In this document: one piece after another, positions 1 through 11,599 of the stretch
Layout of the letters: each line of letters starts with the position of its first letter
Position numbering within the stretch: position 1 is the stretch's first letter
DNA from: Eleginops maclovinus
Taxonomy: Eukaryota; Chordata; Actinopteri; Perciformes; Eleginopidae
Direction of reading: 5' to 3'
NCBI RefSeq assembly: GCF_036324505.1
Contig: NC_086363.1
Location: 9,167,155 to 9,231,154, forward strand
Length of the DNA: 64,000 nucleotides
Notes under the pieces: model-generated
Told to the model about the DNA's origin: nothing
Databases searched by the model: none
What the model saw: the letters and a program-made list of their open reading frames with translations, nothing else
Program-made: the position numbers and the translations under genes

Positions 1-1692
1 CTCTAATGGTAATAAGGAGTGAAACACAGGATACTAAGGATACAAGTAACTCTTTAAGTTTGTCATTATAATCACATTTAATGGATAAGTAAACCTCTGT
101 CTTCATTTACCCTGACACCCTAACAGTGAATGTCTGGCTCCTCTTTACTGTCATGCCATGTGGTTGCTCTCCAGGGGAGTACAACCCAACACTGTCATGT
201 ATCTAAACCACACTGAGTGCTAAGGATTCATCCCTTCTTGGGTACATAGCTGCAAGAACACACATATGGTAATAGCCACACAAAGCACAGTTGTGTTCAA
301 AGCCCAAATCTGCCACAAACAAATGAAGTCGCATCAACTGTGGTACACCGCAACCTCCTCGCCCAGCCACATCACTGTTAGTTTGATGACTATTTTAGTT
401 CCAACAAAATGTAAAACAGCACTACATTTGAGCATAACATCATAACAACTAGGCCAACATCTTAAGAGGCATATGTCTAAACAAGCCCTCATAGGAAATC
501 ACTACCATAGGTTGACTTTAATTATCATTTTCAAGGGAGGCTAAAGTTTGAGCATCCAAATTGACATGTTGTGTGTTTTTGAGTTACGTGTTGTGACAGC
601 CCACCCTCACTTAACAATTCTTACCCATTCTTGTTTTTTGCTCTCATAACGCTCAAGATAAAAGCCGCCAAGGCCTCATGTCCAAATCACTGGCAGCATT
701 TACAGCTGCATAGAAACCACATTAGGAACAAAAGAGAGGAGCGAACCAAAGAGCGCGACAACAACCAAGCTGAAACAGAAAACCCTTCCTATAGTGACGT
801 CCAAGCAACTCCAATAAGATTGATTTATGGTAGTGTGTAACACGCTAGAAGGATTTCATAGTTTTTATTATAGTTATAGTCTATCAGTTTATTTAAAGGC
901 AAGTGAAGAAAGACAGAGTGCTGCCATAGTTTCTGTCCGCTGTGTTTTGTTTTGGTGCCGTTTCATGAAACGTGCCTGGACATAATCCCATTTCTCCCAG
1001 CGGAGATTCAATTGTCTCCAGAGCTTCCACATGCACCTGAAGGAAGTCAAGTCCTGTCCAAAGTCTGTGGTCAAGAACAGGTGCACAGCTTTCACAGAAA
1101 GGAAACATTACATTTTTCCATGTCGTTTCCAAACACAGCTAACATTAACCATGCACTATCAAGCTGTATTATGTTTAGTTTTAAAGTCTGTAAAAGCATT
1201 TATTTTGGATAAATGGATAAACTATGAGGTTTGGGAACCAACATGAACAAAACCTTCCAGCCGGATTCGAAACAATATTGTCTAATTGACATGTACAAAA
1301 TAATTCTGGACTGCACTCGCTTACCTTTCTCATGATGACTCAACTATTCCTCACTTTTTTACATGAAAGACAAGTGCATCAATATGAATGAGAAACTGTC
1401 TGAATATGTGCACCTTATTTTAGATATATCGGGTCCGTCACGAGCAACTATATGTAATTCTGACTTACGAAAGTATCCGACATTGCGGTAGGTAAGACCC
1501 AGTTTTGATCGAGTATACCCCGCTTCCATTTTCTAAACATTGATGTGGCAACCTTTTTTTCACTTTTTGTCTCAAAGAGCTTGAACTGATCGCTTCATTA
1601 GTTTGCTGCTATAATAATGCTCAGAATGTCATATACAGAACCTTAAAGATGACTTGTCTTAATTATACCAGAGAATTTACTTGAATACTTAC
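1..1692. other. acp1 last intron (partial), no exon seen
   Basis: AT-rich sequence downstream of the donor GTAAGT at 1687-1692. Short open frames here do not resemble the expected acp1 C-terminus, which carries a Cys-rich VRCC-type motif. I see no repeat or RNA gene. Confidence 0.5.
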
Positions 1693-2956
1693 ATAATATG
1701 GGTCTTGGATGATGAGCTGCTTCTCTGGGTCATATGAACCGAGAAGCTCAATCTTTGCAGAGCCGTTTTTCACATTTTTCGCTTTCCTGTTCAGCTCACT
1801 GTGAAGACATGAGAAATGCTTGAAACTCCACGAGAAAACACTTACATGTCTGAATATGTAACCTCTGGACCAGAGCAAGGCTTATTTTGTTTGTCTGCTA
1901 TTTAGATGTAAGGTGGAACACCGATGTTATCCTATACTGCAGAGCTGTCCTGTTTCTTACTTCCAATAATGGATAGTAAAATAACAACCTCACATTTATG
2001 ACAGCCATGTTATTAACTTTCTCCAAAAGCTCTATGAAATTATATATCAGATTCAGGCATGCTTTTAGAGAAATACAACAGAATACCCCAATCTCTTCAA
2101 GCCAATCCTAAACTAAAGTAAAACAGTCAAAACAAAATAAGGGAAACAACAAATCAGCATGTTCAAGGTGAGACGGGTGTTACCAAAAGTAAACTCAACA
2201 CGGACAGAGCGCCTTTTGTCTACGATAGGGTCTCATTTTCTCCGTCTGGTCAGCTTAACATTTGTGGGGAAAAAAACATAATGTGGGAGAGAAAGGGGAA
2301 AAGCTTGCCCAAAGAGCAAAGACGAGGCATCCAAAGAACTCGGTAAGCTGCTTACAGATCAGATCTGCCATAGGCATGTGATCTCAAAATGATCCCTAAA
2401 CGTTCAAAGTATCAAAAAAATATCCCTCACCCTGACCTTTGGAAAGAGCTTAAGAAAGGATATTGCTCATTAAAGAGAAAGTATTCACCTAGATGTTCGT
2501 TATAGCTCCATTTTGACATGCATGAGAAAGAGTAGCTCAGATCACTATCCGGAAAATGTTTAGGACAAGCGGGTTTGACACCTCTCAAGGCAAATGTTCT
2601 TTTTTTACATCCATTAGTTAAACACTTAACACCAGTGCTTACAGTGACTACTACTACCTAAAGCGAGCCAGATTCAAAGACATTTTAAACCCTGCTGCTG
2701 TCGGGGCATATAAATGTACCTCAAATTGCTCTCATCCATGCAGAGAATGTAGTCAAAGCTCAAGAAATCATCCTTAGTCACCTGGAAGTGAAGACAAACA
2801 CAGAGAACATATTACTCCTGAGCCTGTGTGGGAACAGAGTATGGGCCCTCAGAGTGGGTTCAATGTTATAATCAATCTTTTTCCAACACAACAATAAAGA
2901 CTGGCTTTAGTTAAACGTATTCTTTACATTTCACATGACATCACACCCTGTCAATA

Positions 2957-3002
<46 letters not shown>

Positions 3003-6000
3003 CAGGAAATGCTCATGCCGGTATTCCAGCATTTCAGTTTTTAATTTGACCTAATTGATAACAGGCTCACACTCCATTGTTCACTCCATTAGCCATGCAT
3101 CAGAGTTGTATAAAAGGATTCCTGCAGAGTTTATGACCTCTAGCACTGCAGGATTAAAACAGGTTTTATCCATCAGTGTTTTTTGAGGAAAGAAATGTAT
3201 TCCACACATTTATTAGACATCAATGAAACACACAATAACTTTAGGGAGGTAACACTCCTTAGGGCACCTTTAAGTTACTGCACTCCAAATGACATTCATG
3301 GCTTTCACTTGGCTAGAAGCGGGGGTTGTTCTCAAGAGTAAAGCAGTCATAGGAAGTCGTTTCAAGCGGTCACCAAGGTTAGTTCTCACTCGAATTGTTT
3401 GAAATGATTACCAAACTGTCATTTTGAGTGGATGGATTTTGAAGTGAGTAATGAAACCATATCAGCCCCTCCAACACCTCAGCCAGTTAACACACGTCAC
3501 TGTGACCTGCTGCTCATGCAACCAGATTATTGTTGACTGACCTCTTTGTTAAAATAACTTGTTGAGCGGACCTGTAAACAGATGCCCAAACATTCTTCTG
3601 TTGTATTTTTAACAAAAAAAAGCTGCTTTGGAATTTTTGTATTAATCTGCACATGCTGTTCCCACGGTTACAACAGTTTTTGCCACATGAACCAGTGCTG
3701 AATTCTAAAGGAAAACCATTTTAACATGATTCTGGACTGGCAGATAACCGTGTCAAGGAAGCATCTAAGCTGCCATTGTGTAAGCATGTAGAGGGGTGTT
3801 TATTAACATGTTCATGGTTCCTGGGGATGATTTTATGGAAGAAGCAGAAATTAGAAGAAGAAGTATCCAAGATTTGCCGGGTCAATTTCAAGGAAGGCCA
3901 ATTATTGAGGCGAGGTCAGCGTGAGACTAATGAAAGACAAGAGGAACGGGAGAAAAACGCATGCAAGGTCCGGTTGTTTATAGACTGCCACATTTGGTCA
4001 CAGAGACACCTGTGATCATTAATGTAAAAGCTGATTTGTAAACAGCGGTTTATTAGGACTGTTTTAATCCGTATTTACTATCCCACTGTGTCTGATTACA
4101 GCCATTGATGTCCGGTTATTACTTTGTTTTCCATTTGAACACCCACCAGCATTGGGTGGTAATCCGTGATGGGGATAATTACAGCAGCTGTTGATCTCTC
4201 CGCTCATGTATACCTTGCACTCTCACTGTGCTAATCCCTAGTACTGTGCATGCTCACTATAGACCAAGGCAAAATGTCTGCTGCGATAAAAAGCTTATTT
4301 CGTTCAGTAAGTAAAAGAAAGGTTCTTAATTATATTTGGCAATACTTTCCTGACTGTAGAAAATTCAGACGCATTTAGTAACTGGTTTATAGCTCACTAT
4401 GAAGTAGGTGAAAGCAGGTATAAGCATTCATTTATGTATTGGTCAACATCTACAACTATTCCTGTGTGTTCACAAGTGAAGGCTGGTATATAATCAGATA
4501 GAAAATGAGCGTTGCAAACAGTTGAAATAATAAAACAAACAAGTCTCAATAGAATTTATAATTGTTGAAAAATCAAACTACATATTCAATTAAACATGTT
4601 TTATATCTGCAAATAGTATGTGTGCTATAAACCCTTTATCACATTTGTTTAGTATAGGTGTAGCCAGATATTAAAACAGACTTTCATTTGAGACCAGATG
4701 AAAAAAATGGACATATGCATACATACTGACCAATTAAATGAATACAGGGCAACCTTTTGCCATCTCCAGATTGTAATAGTTTAAAATAAAAACTGTAAAA
4801 TAACTATCAAATCTGACACTGCACTAAATGCTCCATTCGTTATGGGTTACTTTTGGATCATGCTGGCTTGAACATCTCTCTTGATGCAGTGTTTACAGCA
4901 ATTCTCGCTCAGATTTTAACAGCGGTAGAAGTTCAGGAAAGTTCACAGAATAAACAAAATTGGATGCATACAAAGGACATTTTTGACCGAGGTAGCAGGA
5001 GCCAATAATAGAAATTAAAAGGGTGATATGAAAAGAGGAAAGAGCAAAAGCTTGTCAAAGCTCATTGTGTGGATTTGACTGGTCTTAAGCCAGGGGATGA
5101 GCCTCCCCTTCCTCGCTTTGAGGAGATTAAACCAGGGTCTGACTGGTTTGCAGAGAGACAGACCAATGAGACGGAAACATAAAACGGTTTTAAGGGCGCT
5201 GAGGATAAGCCAGCACACCATAAGGCCTGAAGGCCCTACATGGGCAAACACATTGGTGTAGTTTCAGACCCGTTTCAGGATTTCGACACATGCGATAATA
5301 TTTGAAGTGCCATAATTTTACACAGCAACATAGAGACAGGCCTGGCTACTAGGTTCACATTCACACATAATCAAAAACACATAACATATATTTCCATATA
5401 TTGTCTCAAAAATCCTATCTTAAAGTATACACATTTTAACAGCCCAGTTAGCATATTCATTGGAGGGACGTTAAAGGCAGGGCTAAGTATACTGTGGAAA
5501 TCAAATATGCAGTGATACTTTATTTCAATACTAGCGGGATTTTTTTAAAATTCATTTAACCATAAGCTTTGGTATTTTCCTTCCTGACTTCCCTGTAAGA
5601 ATATCTCTGTTTAAGTAGCACTAAATAAAGCTGAAATGCGTAGGGCTGTTGCTCTGTCACTGGATTAGCTGCGGTTTATTTTTTAAGACAAAGTTTAAAA
5701 GAATGATGTCTGGAACATGTCATGTGATCTTTTAAACCCCACGTTTGAAACACCTACCGTGTCCTGTACATTTCACTGAGCTATCCCTAGAGGTCACTGT
5801 ATCTGAGGTTTAAGTTCAAACTGCTACATTTACGACCAATTAAATAGGCAAATTAATGGCAATTAGATAACAATATATGCATATTTTTTAAGTCAATTTA
5901 AAAAATGAAACCTTGGGTTGAACTGGCTCACACAAACATATGCAACGTTTTTTTTACGAAAACAAATTGTGTTGTGTGTCAGGGTTTGAACTATTTATTT

Positions 6001-8116
6001 AAAAATAAGAGGCTAATAGGATGCAGTTCTTTTTTAATGAAACAGTATTAAATACAGTTGTGTTATTTGGCTTTTCTATAAATCTTCAAGTTCAGATACA
6101 ACTGCGCAATAATGTGAAGCTTCGTATGCAGGTTAAACCCCTTAAGTAAAACTTGCATTAAATTGGAAAAGCTACAGTAAGCTAGTTGTAAGTTAATTGG
6201 CAGAGCAACAGCGCCTGGATGCCTAGTAGGCCTTATCTTACTAACAGTTCGTTCTTACAAATATACATGAATGAGGAGAGAGGAGCCACGGTATATCTGG
6301 TTGTACCTGGCGGGCACTGTGGCTTGTCTCAATGCCGTGCTTCCTTAGGCAGGCCAGACCGCGGGCATCCGGATTGCTGCCTGTATTCCAGTCAGATGTG
6401 GCAGCACTGTCTATGACCCACTGCAACAACAGAAAACAGAAAAGGGGGCGCTAACTACGCTAAGAGAGATAGAAGTGGATGGTCGTACCTGCCTGGCCAC
6501 ATGCTTCATGGGCACCCCATGTTTCTTCATGCAGGCTTGACCGCGGTGGTCTGGAGGGTTTCCTATTTCATAGGTGGAGGTGGCGGCACTGTCTATCCTC
6601 CACTAGGCAGAGCACGGGGAACAGTAACACAGCAGAAATGTTTCATACACTCACATTTAGACTTGTTGTGGTTGATACAGAATTAAAAGGCAATTTACTT
6701 TTGAGGATTAGACCCTCATAAGCTGAAATCAGAACAGATGATCTGAAACTCATGCTGCCCTTTCATGATCTTTACAGGACGCAGCTAGATTACTGTAATG
6801 TATTCTTGATTCTGATAAAGATTAACTATTTTACTACAGATATTTTATCATAGTCTAGACATTTTAAACCAATGTACTGTAAGTGGCATTTCACCTACAG
6901 CGTCAAATTACACATCAGTACATTATGTATGAATATTGCATGGTATAACAACTAGGTGACGTATGAAATATTGTGTTGTAGGCCGTTATCATGAATTAAA
7001 CATGACATTACCTTATCGACAACACCAGCATCTGTTGCCATCTTCCTGAACACTGCTTCAGCAATGGGGGATCTGCAAATATTCCCTGTTTAAAGCCAAA
7101 TAAACAAAGCAACACATTTTAATTCCATGTTTTCAAATATAAAATATGGTTTAAGAACTGTTTTACACTAAAAATGAAACACTTAAGGTAATAACTAAGA
7201 GTAGCAGACACACATTTGATAACAATATGTGTATGTAAAGCTGCAAAGCTAAACAATACAGTACATTTGATAACAAAGTAGCATGATACAATTAGACAGC
7301 GTTAACCAGATTATATTTTCTAAGGCCAGATGTAGGTCCACCAATACATTAGGAACTGTGTCTCAAAAATCACTACAGCCAAGAAAATACATTTCTATTT
7401 CTACAGCATTTGGAATTTTGTTTTCATATACATGTTAGCCTGTCATCACAATACAAGCTGATATCCTGCTATAATATTGTCTAATTCATACTGCCCATCC
7501 ATCACACACATTTAACTGGAGTTTTGAACATGTAGCCTTCAGCAAGCTGAGATCAATAACAAAACCACGTTTTTTGTTTAAAAAGAAACCATCATATAAC
7601 ATCACCAAACAAGACAGCAACTTTTAAACTAGTTTTGGGTATCTGTAACTTTATACTGTTGACAGGATAAACAACAAACACAAACAAAGAATTGTGTGTT
7701 TAGAAAGAGTCATAACAGAGCAGCTTTCACTTCCAGCTGACAGAGTCACTTCCAGGATGCTGTCATCAAATCTTCTCGCAAATTTAAAAAACTAACAAAA
7801 CACACGAAGAGGTTTTCCATCACACTTGGGTGAACAAAAAAGTGTCCAAATGCACAGAATTAAATGGGTAAGGGGAAAAGTTTAAAGTCTACAATAACAA
7901 TTTAGCTAATGTTAGCTGAACCATTTTAGCTAGCGCTCTTCATTAAATCTCACACCAAAATAAGCTATTAACATACATCAAAATGATATAATGGTCCAAT
8001 GCAATGCTTGTTCGTTACTGTCACACCTGGGAAGATTAAATTGGCTTATTTTGAGTGAAATCCCGTCTCTTACCCAAGCAGACGAACAGCGCTGACTTCG
8101 TACCGGTGGTCGCCAT
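1693..8116 (-). CDS. acp1: acp1, low-molecular-weight protein tyrosine phosphatase (3' end outside window)
   Basis: Cytosolic class II phosphatase that removes phosphate from phosphotyrosine proteins and small phosphate esters. Coding exons on the minus strand: 8074-8116 (start ATG at 8116), 7012-7085, then either 6489-6602 or 6307-6420, then 2720-2781 and 1693-1798. All have GT/AG borders and phases that join without a break. The P-loop CLGNICRS is at residues 13-20 (Cys13, Arg19), split by intron 1 after residue 14. The catalytic-acid motif DPYY is at 130-133, at the end of the last visible exon. The family is about 158 aa, so roughly 25 C-terminal residues are missing. I looked for that exon in 1-1690 and did not find it, so it probably lies left of the window. 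Identification is from the N-terminus MATTGTKS and near-full-length similarity to vertebrate ACP1. Confidence 0.96.
2782..6306. other. acp1 intron between the alternative exons and the DDFLSFDY exon
   Basis: About 3.5 kb of intron. The only clear structure is a (CA)20 microsatellite at 2960-3000. The open frame at 5015-5251 (minus) has no recognisable domain or splice context and I do not treat it as coding. Confidence 0.5.
2960..3000. repeat. (CA)n microsatellite, about 41 bp
   Basis: Uninterrupted alternating C and A, within an acp1 intron. Confidence 0.98.
6307..6420 (-). CDS. acp1: acp1 alternative exon, slow-isoform type
   Basis: A 114-nt, 38-codon, phase-0 exon encoding the alternative residues 40-77. 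It begins [14 protein letters not shown] and ends HSARQ, like the human 'slow' isoform exon. The acceptor tract ends in GTTGTTGCAG and the donor is GTACAA. It shares length, phase and the [16 protein letters not shown] start with the exon at 6489-6602, so the two are an old tandem exon duplication used as alternatives. Confidence 0.93.
6489..6602 (-). CDS. acp1: acp1 alternative exon, fast-isoform type
   Basis: A 114-nt, 38-codon, phase-0 exon encoding residues 40-77 in one isoform. It begins [18 protein letters not shown] and ends HVARQ, which matches the exon of the human 'fast' ACP1 isoform. The acceptor is CTAG at 6603-6606 and the donor GTACGA follows 6489. It is transcribed before its partner exon at 6307-6420. 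The segment shapes the wall of the active-site pocket, so exon choice is known to alter substrate preference in mammals. Confidence 0.93.
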
Positions 8117-9880
8117 GTTGATTTAACAGGTCCTGAAACACCGCCGGTGACGGCCAACTAGTGCCTGAACAAAAACGTAAATCGTTTAAAACCTTTTAAA
8201 AGTAGATTTAGTTTATGTATAGAAATGTTGAAAATATTTGATCCACTGTACATTTTCTCAACGTACAGGTGCAGCTTTCCTGACACTGACTTTATTGTAA
8301 TAAGTGCTCTTTTGTTATAACATTTTGTCAAGCTTCTATTTTTTCTTTTCAGTCATGTTTCTGAAATATAATATAGATAGAGGGTCTTTGAGCATGTCTC
8401 TTCAGTGTTTGTGATGTTATGTTAAATGTTAGTTTTCCTTGTAGCATGTCTTAATCAATATCAATATCAATGTCATATTTTACTATTAACCTTTTAAGAC
8501 GGTTGACATTTTTTGATGTGAAACAAATGAATCTGGCTGTCTCTAGCCAGTAAAACTCACACTTATTGTATTGCTAGATCAATCCCAGCTTTAAAGTGCT
8601 AATAACAATATTTGAGTTAGGGAGAGATAAAAAAAAAACGATCACCCTATAAAGTAAGCTCTCAAATCACCCCTTGTTATAAATTACAAACACAATCTGG
8701 CTACAGTCATTACAAAGATGTAGTGATGAAATCCACACTTTACTATTTTGAGTAAAGCTCCAATGAGTCAATTTAATCAGCTAAATGTCAAAGTATCTGA
8801 AAAAAATATGTGTGGAATGCTTGAGTGAAATGCAATTCAACTGGGCTTTTAATATCACAGTTTCAGATGTGGATCTGAGCTTGGAAAAATGTGTGTTTTA
8901 TGTTGTTAGGATTTATTTTCAATCTAGGCCAGTCCACATGGGCACTGAACATGAAGACTTCATTATTGATGTTTTGACACCCTTGATGTAAAAGGGTTTA
9001 TCGTTTCGTAGGTGATTAAATGCAGTGGCTTTGTGAATGGAATCACAATTTAGGCAGTTACCTCCTCTGTAATTATTGTGCAGCATAGTTTGTAAATCAG
9101 TCAGGCTGGGTCATTATTGGAGGATTGGGTGGTCTCTTGTAATAAAGGTTGTGTTGGGTCATTTTACTTATTTATTGTCAAGGTGATGGGTGAATCATGG
9201 ATTCAAATTATTTGCCTGGTAAAGTCATTGTGATACCCTTTTAAAGCCTCTATATACATGTGCAAATCTTTCATGTTTATAATGCCTTAGTTTAAAATGT
9301 TTCTGTTGGTCAGCAGATTGGTAATTCCTTGAAGCTATAGATGATGCGATGGTGGCTGAATTAGGACATAGGAAGACTCATCTTGAATGGAAAGATTTTC
9401 CACTTAATAGAGAGTTTCTGTCAGTACTTTTAAGGTATAGCTTAGAACGAAATCTGATAGAGTCCCTGAAGACAGGCTGACTAAAAGTTGTGCTCATTAT
9501 TGTCAATGACAAGTTTATGATGGTGACTGTAAGCGTTGGTAAAGTTATGGAACTTTTTCAGTTGGGTTTCAGAGACTTTATCTGGAAAGCATCTGCAGCC
9601 TCCTAAAATGTTCGGACTAGATTGAAAGAGTTTTGAAGTTGCATTATCACAGCTTCTTCCACTCTTCTGTTTCTGTGAGGTAATGTGGCGCCAAGGGATC
9701 TACAAATAGTTGCTGAACAATGCGATGAAATGAGGCCAAGTCAAGACTCTAAACTGGAGTATGTAGACCTTTTAGAGGTTATAGAACCTTTATCCCCCCT
9801 AAAATTAGAGATAGAGCAATACATACATACTGTAGAGTAGTATAGAGGATGTCTGCCTTCTTCTAAATAAAAAAAGGAAA
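8117..9880. other. acp1 5' flank and intergenic DNA
   Basis: The first 40-50 bases upstream of the acp1 start are GC-richer and presumably hold its 5' UTR and promoter; I see no TATA box there. The rest is AT-rich with no coding exon I can support. In human, SH3YL1 lies next to ACP1; I see no SH3YL1-like exon here. Confidence 0.45.
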
Positions 9881-9886
9881 TCCTAG

Positions 9887-10554
9887 GTGATTAAGGACTT
9901 AAGTAAAAATCAGGAGATAGAAATGAACTCCATTCAAAAGGATAGGTCAGAGGTCATTATTGTCATCATGGACTTTGCAACATGTAATTTATCAACAACT
10001 AAGCAATGCCACCTTCGGTATAACACTAAGACATTCTCCCACACTGTATTTCAAACAGTGGATAAGAAAACAATTAGATTTGCTCTTAGAGATGTGGGGA
10101 AAAAAAGACAAAACCAGAACATGCTTCTTTGAAAGAACAATTCCTTGTCACACCAGGTTTGTACACCTTCTCCAAGATCCACAAAGGCTACACAGATGTA
10201 CACGCAGGCAGTCTTGGTGCAATCAGATCATAAAAGGAGAACATTTGAACCTTTGTTGTTGACTTCCTTCAACCACATGTCACTTCTCTTTCACCCTATG
10301 TAAAATATTTGATGTGGTTCATTAAGACGATTAATTTGGTTCAAATACCTGATGAACAGTGCTTTATAGTGACAATGTGCATTGAATATGTTAACAAAAA
10401 TGTAACTTTTGACAAATTCTTACAGGCTGTAACAGTTTTCTTAAACTACTGGCATCCCCTGTACTCACTGCACTGTGGACTTTACTGTTACATCCAATGT
10501 TTTTCAGTTTGGTTCTTAGTTTTATTTGCTGTGGTTTCTTCAAACTCTTTATAA
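9887..10554 (+). mobile_element. Decayed Penelope-like element, reverse-transcriptase relic
   Basis: Three pieces in different frames look like successive parts of a Penelope-like RT. The first is an IVIMD segment near 9954-9972 followed by QQLSNATF at 9993-10016, as in the family's 'VVVMD...RQLSD..FY' region. The second is TPGLYTFSKIHK at 10150-10185, matching the characteristic 'FYxLPKIHK' motif. The third is WFIKTINLVQIPDEQ from about 10312, followed by FIVTM, as in the 'FL..I..v.iP....LVTxD' stretch before the RT catalytic core. At least two frameshifts and several stops separate them, so the copy is dead. I did not find the GIY-YIG endonuclease part or the element ends. Confidence 0.5.
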
Positions 10555-10648
10555 TCATCAATTAACAAAGCAAGCCATACCCTACCCTCCATTCCCAATT
10601 GGAAGAGGTCCATTCATTCTCTGTAAGAAATAATTTTGAACTTGACTT

Positions 10649-11079
10649 TGTAACAACTGATTGAACACAGATAGAGGACTCAATAGCACGACTCAGGGAC
10701 AGAGGGTTTAGTTTTTGTTTAAAAGCCTTTACTTAGCAAAGATTTGGTACATGGTAGATCAATCAGGAAGGCAATCAAAAGAGACAAGGATAAGCCGGGA
10801 ACCGTTCAGAAAACGAAGCTGGGTCAGATACACGTGGAAAATAAACTCTTTCGAAAACAGGGCTGGAGCGCTTGAAAGTACAAAGATGAACTGGCACTGA
10901 GGGGAATGTGAACACAGAATAAATACAAAGGGGGAGGGATGATAATGGGGCACAGGTGAGACTAATTAGGGATGGTGACGCAGGTGGCATTCAACCAAGG
11001 GCAGGAAGTGTTGACACGGAAATAAAACACAAATAACAGAATGGTAACTAAACATTATAGTGCTGGCTAGGACCTTACA
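10649..11079 (-). mobile_element. Solo LTR of a Gypsy-like retrotransposon
   Basis: A 431-bp unit that begins TGTAA and ends TTACA (a TG...CA pair with 5-bp inverted ends). It is flanked by GACTT at 10644-10648 and GACTG at 11080-11084, a 4-of-5 match for a 5-bp target duplication. Read on the minus strand it has an LTR-like layout: TGTAAGGTCCTAG start, a CACCTGTGCC segment, a TATTTATTC box, then AAGTAAAGGC and a TGTTACA end. No internal gag/pol region or second LTR lies beside it, so it is a solo LTR. Family assignment rests on my memory of fish LTRs. Confidence 0.6.
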
Positions 11080-11404
11080 GACTGAATGAGTTCTAAAACT
11101 TCATCAACACTAATATCTCTTGGAAATTCACTATTAGACACTGTGATTACACGAAACAAACGTTTGAGACATCCTTATCTACAGGTACTCAAACAGACAT
11201 TGTTCTAACCCAAACTGGAAAAGCTAATCTAATATATGTTAATGAAACATTATTTGGTTTGCAGACTTTATTGTTTCTAACTAAAAAAGAACCATAGAAT
11301 ATTGTGTGATGTTGATGGTCGCAGGTTAAACGGGCCCACAGGGTCAGTTGATAGACTTTGTGTTCTGCTCTCAGCATCAGATAGAATCGGAGGATGAAAC
11401 CCTC

Positions 11405-11530
11405 TTTAGTAGTCACATACATGCACACAGCAGAGCACACACAGTGAAATTGGTCCTCTGCATTTAACCCATCCTAGTACTAGGAGCAGTGGGCAGCTGT
11501 TATGCAGTGCCCGGGGATGGCGCCTATGAT
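11405..11530 (+). repeat. Teleost interspersed repeat, copy A
   Basis: Contains the block CTGCATTTAACCCATCCTAG followed by a GGAGCAGTGGGCAG block, a signature I recognise from a short non-autonomous repeat that is very common in fish genomes. A second copy at 17270-17475 shares both blocks with scattered differences. Boundaries are approximate. Confidence 0.6.
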
Positions 11531-11599
11531 GGCACTGTGCCATTGCATAGACTGTAGAGGCGAAAGAACAGTTCATAGTGATAACTACAGTTAACATGA

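Noticed and set aside
889..1132. Minus-strand frames considered as the missing last acp1 exon
   Set aside because: Residues such as DFGQDLTSF only weakly recall the expected DFETVY...CVRCC pattern and the conserved cysteines are absent.
5015..5251. 78-aa minus-strand frame in an acp1 intron
   Set aside because: The acp1 exons join in frame without it and it resembles no protein I know.
6219..6721. Open frames on the plus strand opposite the acp1 alternative exons
   Set aside because: They are antisense shadows of the two exons; the minus strand has correct splice sites and clear homology.
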